DNA of 64,000 nucleotides from contig OY728142.1 of NCBI GenBank assembly GCA_963277665.1, positions 12,228,001-12,292,000 of the forward strand. The letters are read 5' to 3'. This document shows, one piece after another, positions 62,301-64,000 of the stretch. Origin of the DNA: Viscum album (lineage: Eukaryota > Streptophyta > Magnoliopsida > Santalales > Viscaceae). The position numbers and the translations under genes are program-made. The notes below the pieces were generated by a model. That model worked only from the letters and a program-made list of their open reading frames with translations. It was not told where the DNA came from and did not search any database. Numbering within the stretch: position 1 is the first letter of the stretch; each line of letters begins with the position of its first letter.

Positions 62301-62637
62301 CAAGGTACACATCCTATTCACTAAATATTGGAAAAAGTCTTATTTGATTCTGGTTCTATGAATTCCTTTATATCTTTCATGTTTTCTAGAACTATAGAAT
62401 CGAAGCCCGAATCCTTGAAGTAGAGATATCTGTAAAACACCAAGTGGTGAAATCATTGCAACCCAAGTGTTTGACTCTTCTCCTGTTGGAATATGTGGGA
62501 AGATTTTTCTGAAAAATCTTGTAATACATCCCTTGGTGGAATTCGACTCTATAATGGGAATGGATTGGCTCTCGTTATATAGAGTGCATATCAACTGTAG
62601 GGATAAGTAAATATATTTTCATATTCCGAACCATCCC
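62301..62637 (+). pseudogene. Gypsy D aspartic protease
   Basis: The active site LFDSGSMNSFIS (about 62341-62376) keeps the catalytic DSG, unlike gypsy B. Downstream, LVEFDSIMGMDWLSLY and HINCRDK mark the end of the domain. At least one frame change and a stop (TAG near 62420) are present. Confidence 0.75.
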
Positions 62638-63603
62638 ATGATCCTCTACAAATGCAAGGAAGATCATGAATCTCCTTTGAAAAATCCTTCAATGGTGTGG
62701 GCGTTGATTCCCTATGAAGAATCATACCTCTCCCAAATAGTTGAGTCGAAGGAAAGTGCCAACCTTGAGGAAATGCCCATCGTGAGGGAATACAATGATG
62801 TATTTTCTAAAGAGTTACCCGGAATTCCCCCGGATCATGAGGTAGAGTTCTCAATTGAAATCATACCTGGAGCTACTCCTATCTCGAAATTTCCCTATAG
62901 GATGGCTCCTGTCGAACTAGAGGAGTTAAAGAAGCAGCTGCAAGAGAATCTTGACAAAGGGTTCATACGCCCTAGTGCATCACCTTGGGGTGCACCAGTC
63001 CTCTTTGTGAAGACGAAGGATGGAACAATGCGGCTGTGTATCGATTATTGGGAACTCAACAAGATCAAAATAAAGAACAAGTATCATATCCCATGGAATG
63101 ATGACTTGTTCGACCAGTTAAGAGGAGCTCAATAATTCTAATAGATGTATCTTCATTCTGTATATCATCATGTAAAGGTGAAGAAGGAAGATATTCAGAA
63201 GACTGCCTTTCGTACAAGTTATGGGCACTATGAGTTTTTGGTGATGCCCTTTGGACTTACTAATTCCCCTGCAATCTTCATAGATTTTTTGAATAGAGTA
63301 TTTAGAAATTACCTCGACAAATTTGTGGTAGTGTTTATCGACAATATTCTCATCTACTCCAAGAGAAATGAGGAACATGAAGAACATATAAGACTTGTGT
63401 TGGCGACATTAAGAAAGGATAAGTTGTACGCCAAGTTCAGAAAGTGTGACTTTTGGATAAATCAAGTCACGTTCTTGGGACATGTGATTACAAGTGAGGG
63501 AATTTCTATGGATCCTTCAATGAAAAAGGTGATTGAGGAATGGCCCAAGCCCTCTAGTGTCCCAGAAATCCATAGTTTTCTTGGATTAGCTGGGTACTAC
63601 TGA
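62638..63603 (+). pseudogene. Gypsy D reverse transcriptase (YxDD altered)
   Basis: RT motifs: [103 protein letters not shown] and [10 protein letters not shown]. The catalytic pair reads D-N instead of D-D, so polymerisation should be abolished. The [12 protein letters not shown] block (after 63135) is destroyed by stops and changes. TGA at 63601 follows GLAGYY, the same codon position as in gypsy B. Confidence 0.9.
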
Positions 63604-63627
63604 AGTTTTGTGAGAAACTTCTCATGA

Positions 63628-64000
63628 TTGTCAAGCCCGCTAACTAAGCTAACAAGGAAAGAGGTAAATTATGTCTGGATGGAAGAATATGTGGGAAGCT
63701 TCAAAGAGCTAAAGAGAAGGATGATCACTGAACCTGTACTGACACTACCGAAAATTAGAGAAAGTTTTGTGATATACAGAGATGCTTCAAAGAAAGGCTT
63801 GGGTTGTGTACTCATGAAAAATGATAATGTGATAGCCTAAAACTCACGACAGTTGAAGATCCATGAGCAGAACTACCCGACGCATGATCTAGAGCTGGCA
63901 GCCGTGATTTCTGCCTTGAAAATCTGGCGGCACTACCTTTATGGTGAGAAGTGTGACATATACACCAACCACAAGATCCTAAAGTATATATTCACACAAA
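63628..64000 (+). pseudogene. Gypsy D RNase H (partial, window edge)
   Basis: LTKLTRKEVNYVW, then TLPKIRESFVIYRDASKKGLGCVLM (the D of RDAS kept), a stop at about 63838, and [28 protein letters not shown] continuing to the window end. Same frame as the RT. Confidence 0.88.

Larger units (their letters stand above)
58239..64000 (+). mobile_element. Gypsy D: 5' part of a Ty3/gypsy element, cut by window end
   Basis: 5' LTR, tRNA-Met type primer site, gag, protease, RT and the start of RNase H, in gypsy order on the plus strand. Integrase and 3' LTR lie beyond the window. The LTR shares several words with gypsy B (GAATAGTG, CCAATGCATTGG, CATAAAAG), so the two belong to related lineages. gag has frameshifts and stops. 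Confidence 0.92.

Noticed and set aside
5035..64000. A host cellular gene, tRNA or rRNA
   Set aside because: Reading both strands gave only transposon families, satellite and unassigned AT-rich DNA. No host domain or RNA-gene signature was convincing.

Overview
This is a gene-poor stretch of a plant nuclear genome, very probably a large, repeat-rich angiosperm genome. I find no cellular gene, tRNA or rRNA. Everything I recognise is transposable-element sequence: four Ty3/gypsy LTR retrotransposons (two with chromodomain-like tails), at least two CACTA (En/Spm) DNA transposons with tnp2 transposase and Ulp1-like protease genes, and a large satellite array. The sequence is strongly AT-rich. The initiator-tRNA-Met type primer sites, tnp2/DUF4216/DUF4218 domains and C48 protease cargo all point to a flowering plant. 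I cannot name the species.

Layout. (1) 1-5034: the 3' part of a decayed plus-strand chromovirus, with pol, polypurine tract and a ~2.05 kb LTR. (2) 5035-15391: AT-rich DNA with remnants of a plus-strand CACTA Ulp1-type gene (5.75-7.43 kb), CACTA-like subterminal repeats (7.8-8.07 kb) and a minus-strand CACTA with tnp2 and second-ORF remnants (13.8-8.9 kb). (3) 15392-56696: an old minus-strand gypsy element (called A here) with both LTRs and its primer site. Its pol is split by the next element. (4) 19183-49872: a CACTA transposon of about 30.7 kb, with CACTACTA ends, matching palindromic subterminal repeats at both ends and an exact 3-bp target duplication (ATC). It encodes tnp2 and a Ulp1-type gene on the minus strand. 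It also carries a ~600-bp G-rich minisatellite and about 42 copies of a ~182-bp satellite. (5) 27927-39712: an 11.8-kb plus-strand Tekay/Del-like chromovirus (B) inserted in a satellite monomer, flanked by CACCG duplications. (6) 56697-58238: unassigned. (7) 58239-64000: the 5' LTR, gag and part of pol of another plus-strand gypsy element (D), cut by the window end.

Nesting gives a relative history: A inserted first (its LTRs are clearly diverged), the CACTA jumped into A's pol, and B then jumped into the satellite inside the CACTA (its LTRs are nearly identical). None of the coding regions looks functional. Gypsy-1 and B have kept one reading frame through pol and are broken only by nonsense codons, most of them TAG where glutamine or TGA where arginine is expected. 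That fits deamination of methylated cytosines. The most unusual object is the satellite-bearing CACTA: a nucleosome-length tandem array packaged between the ends of a cut-and-paste transposon.
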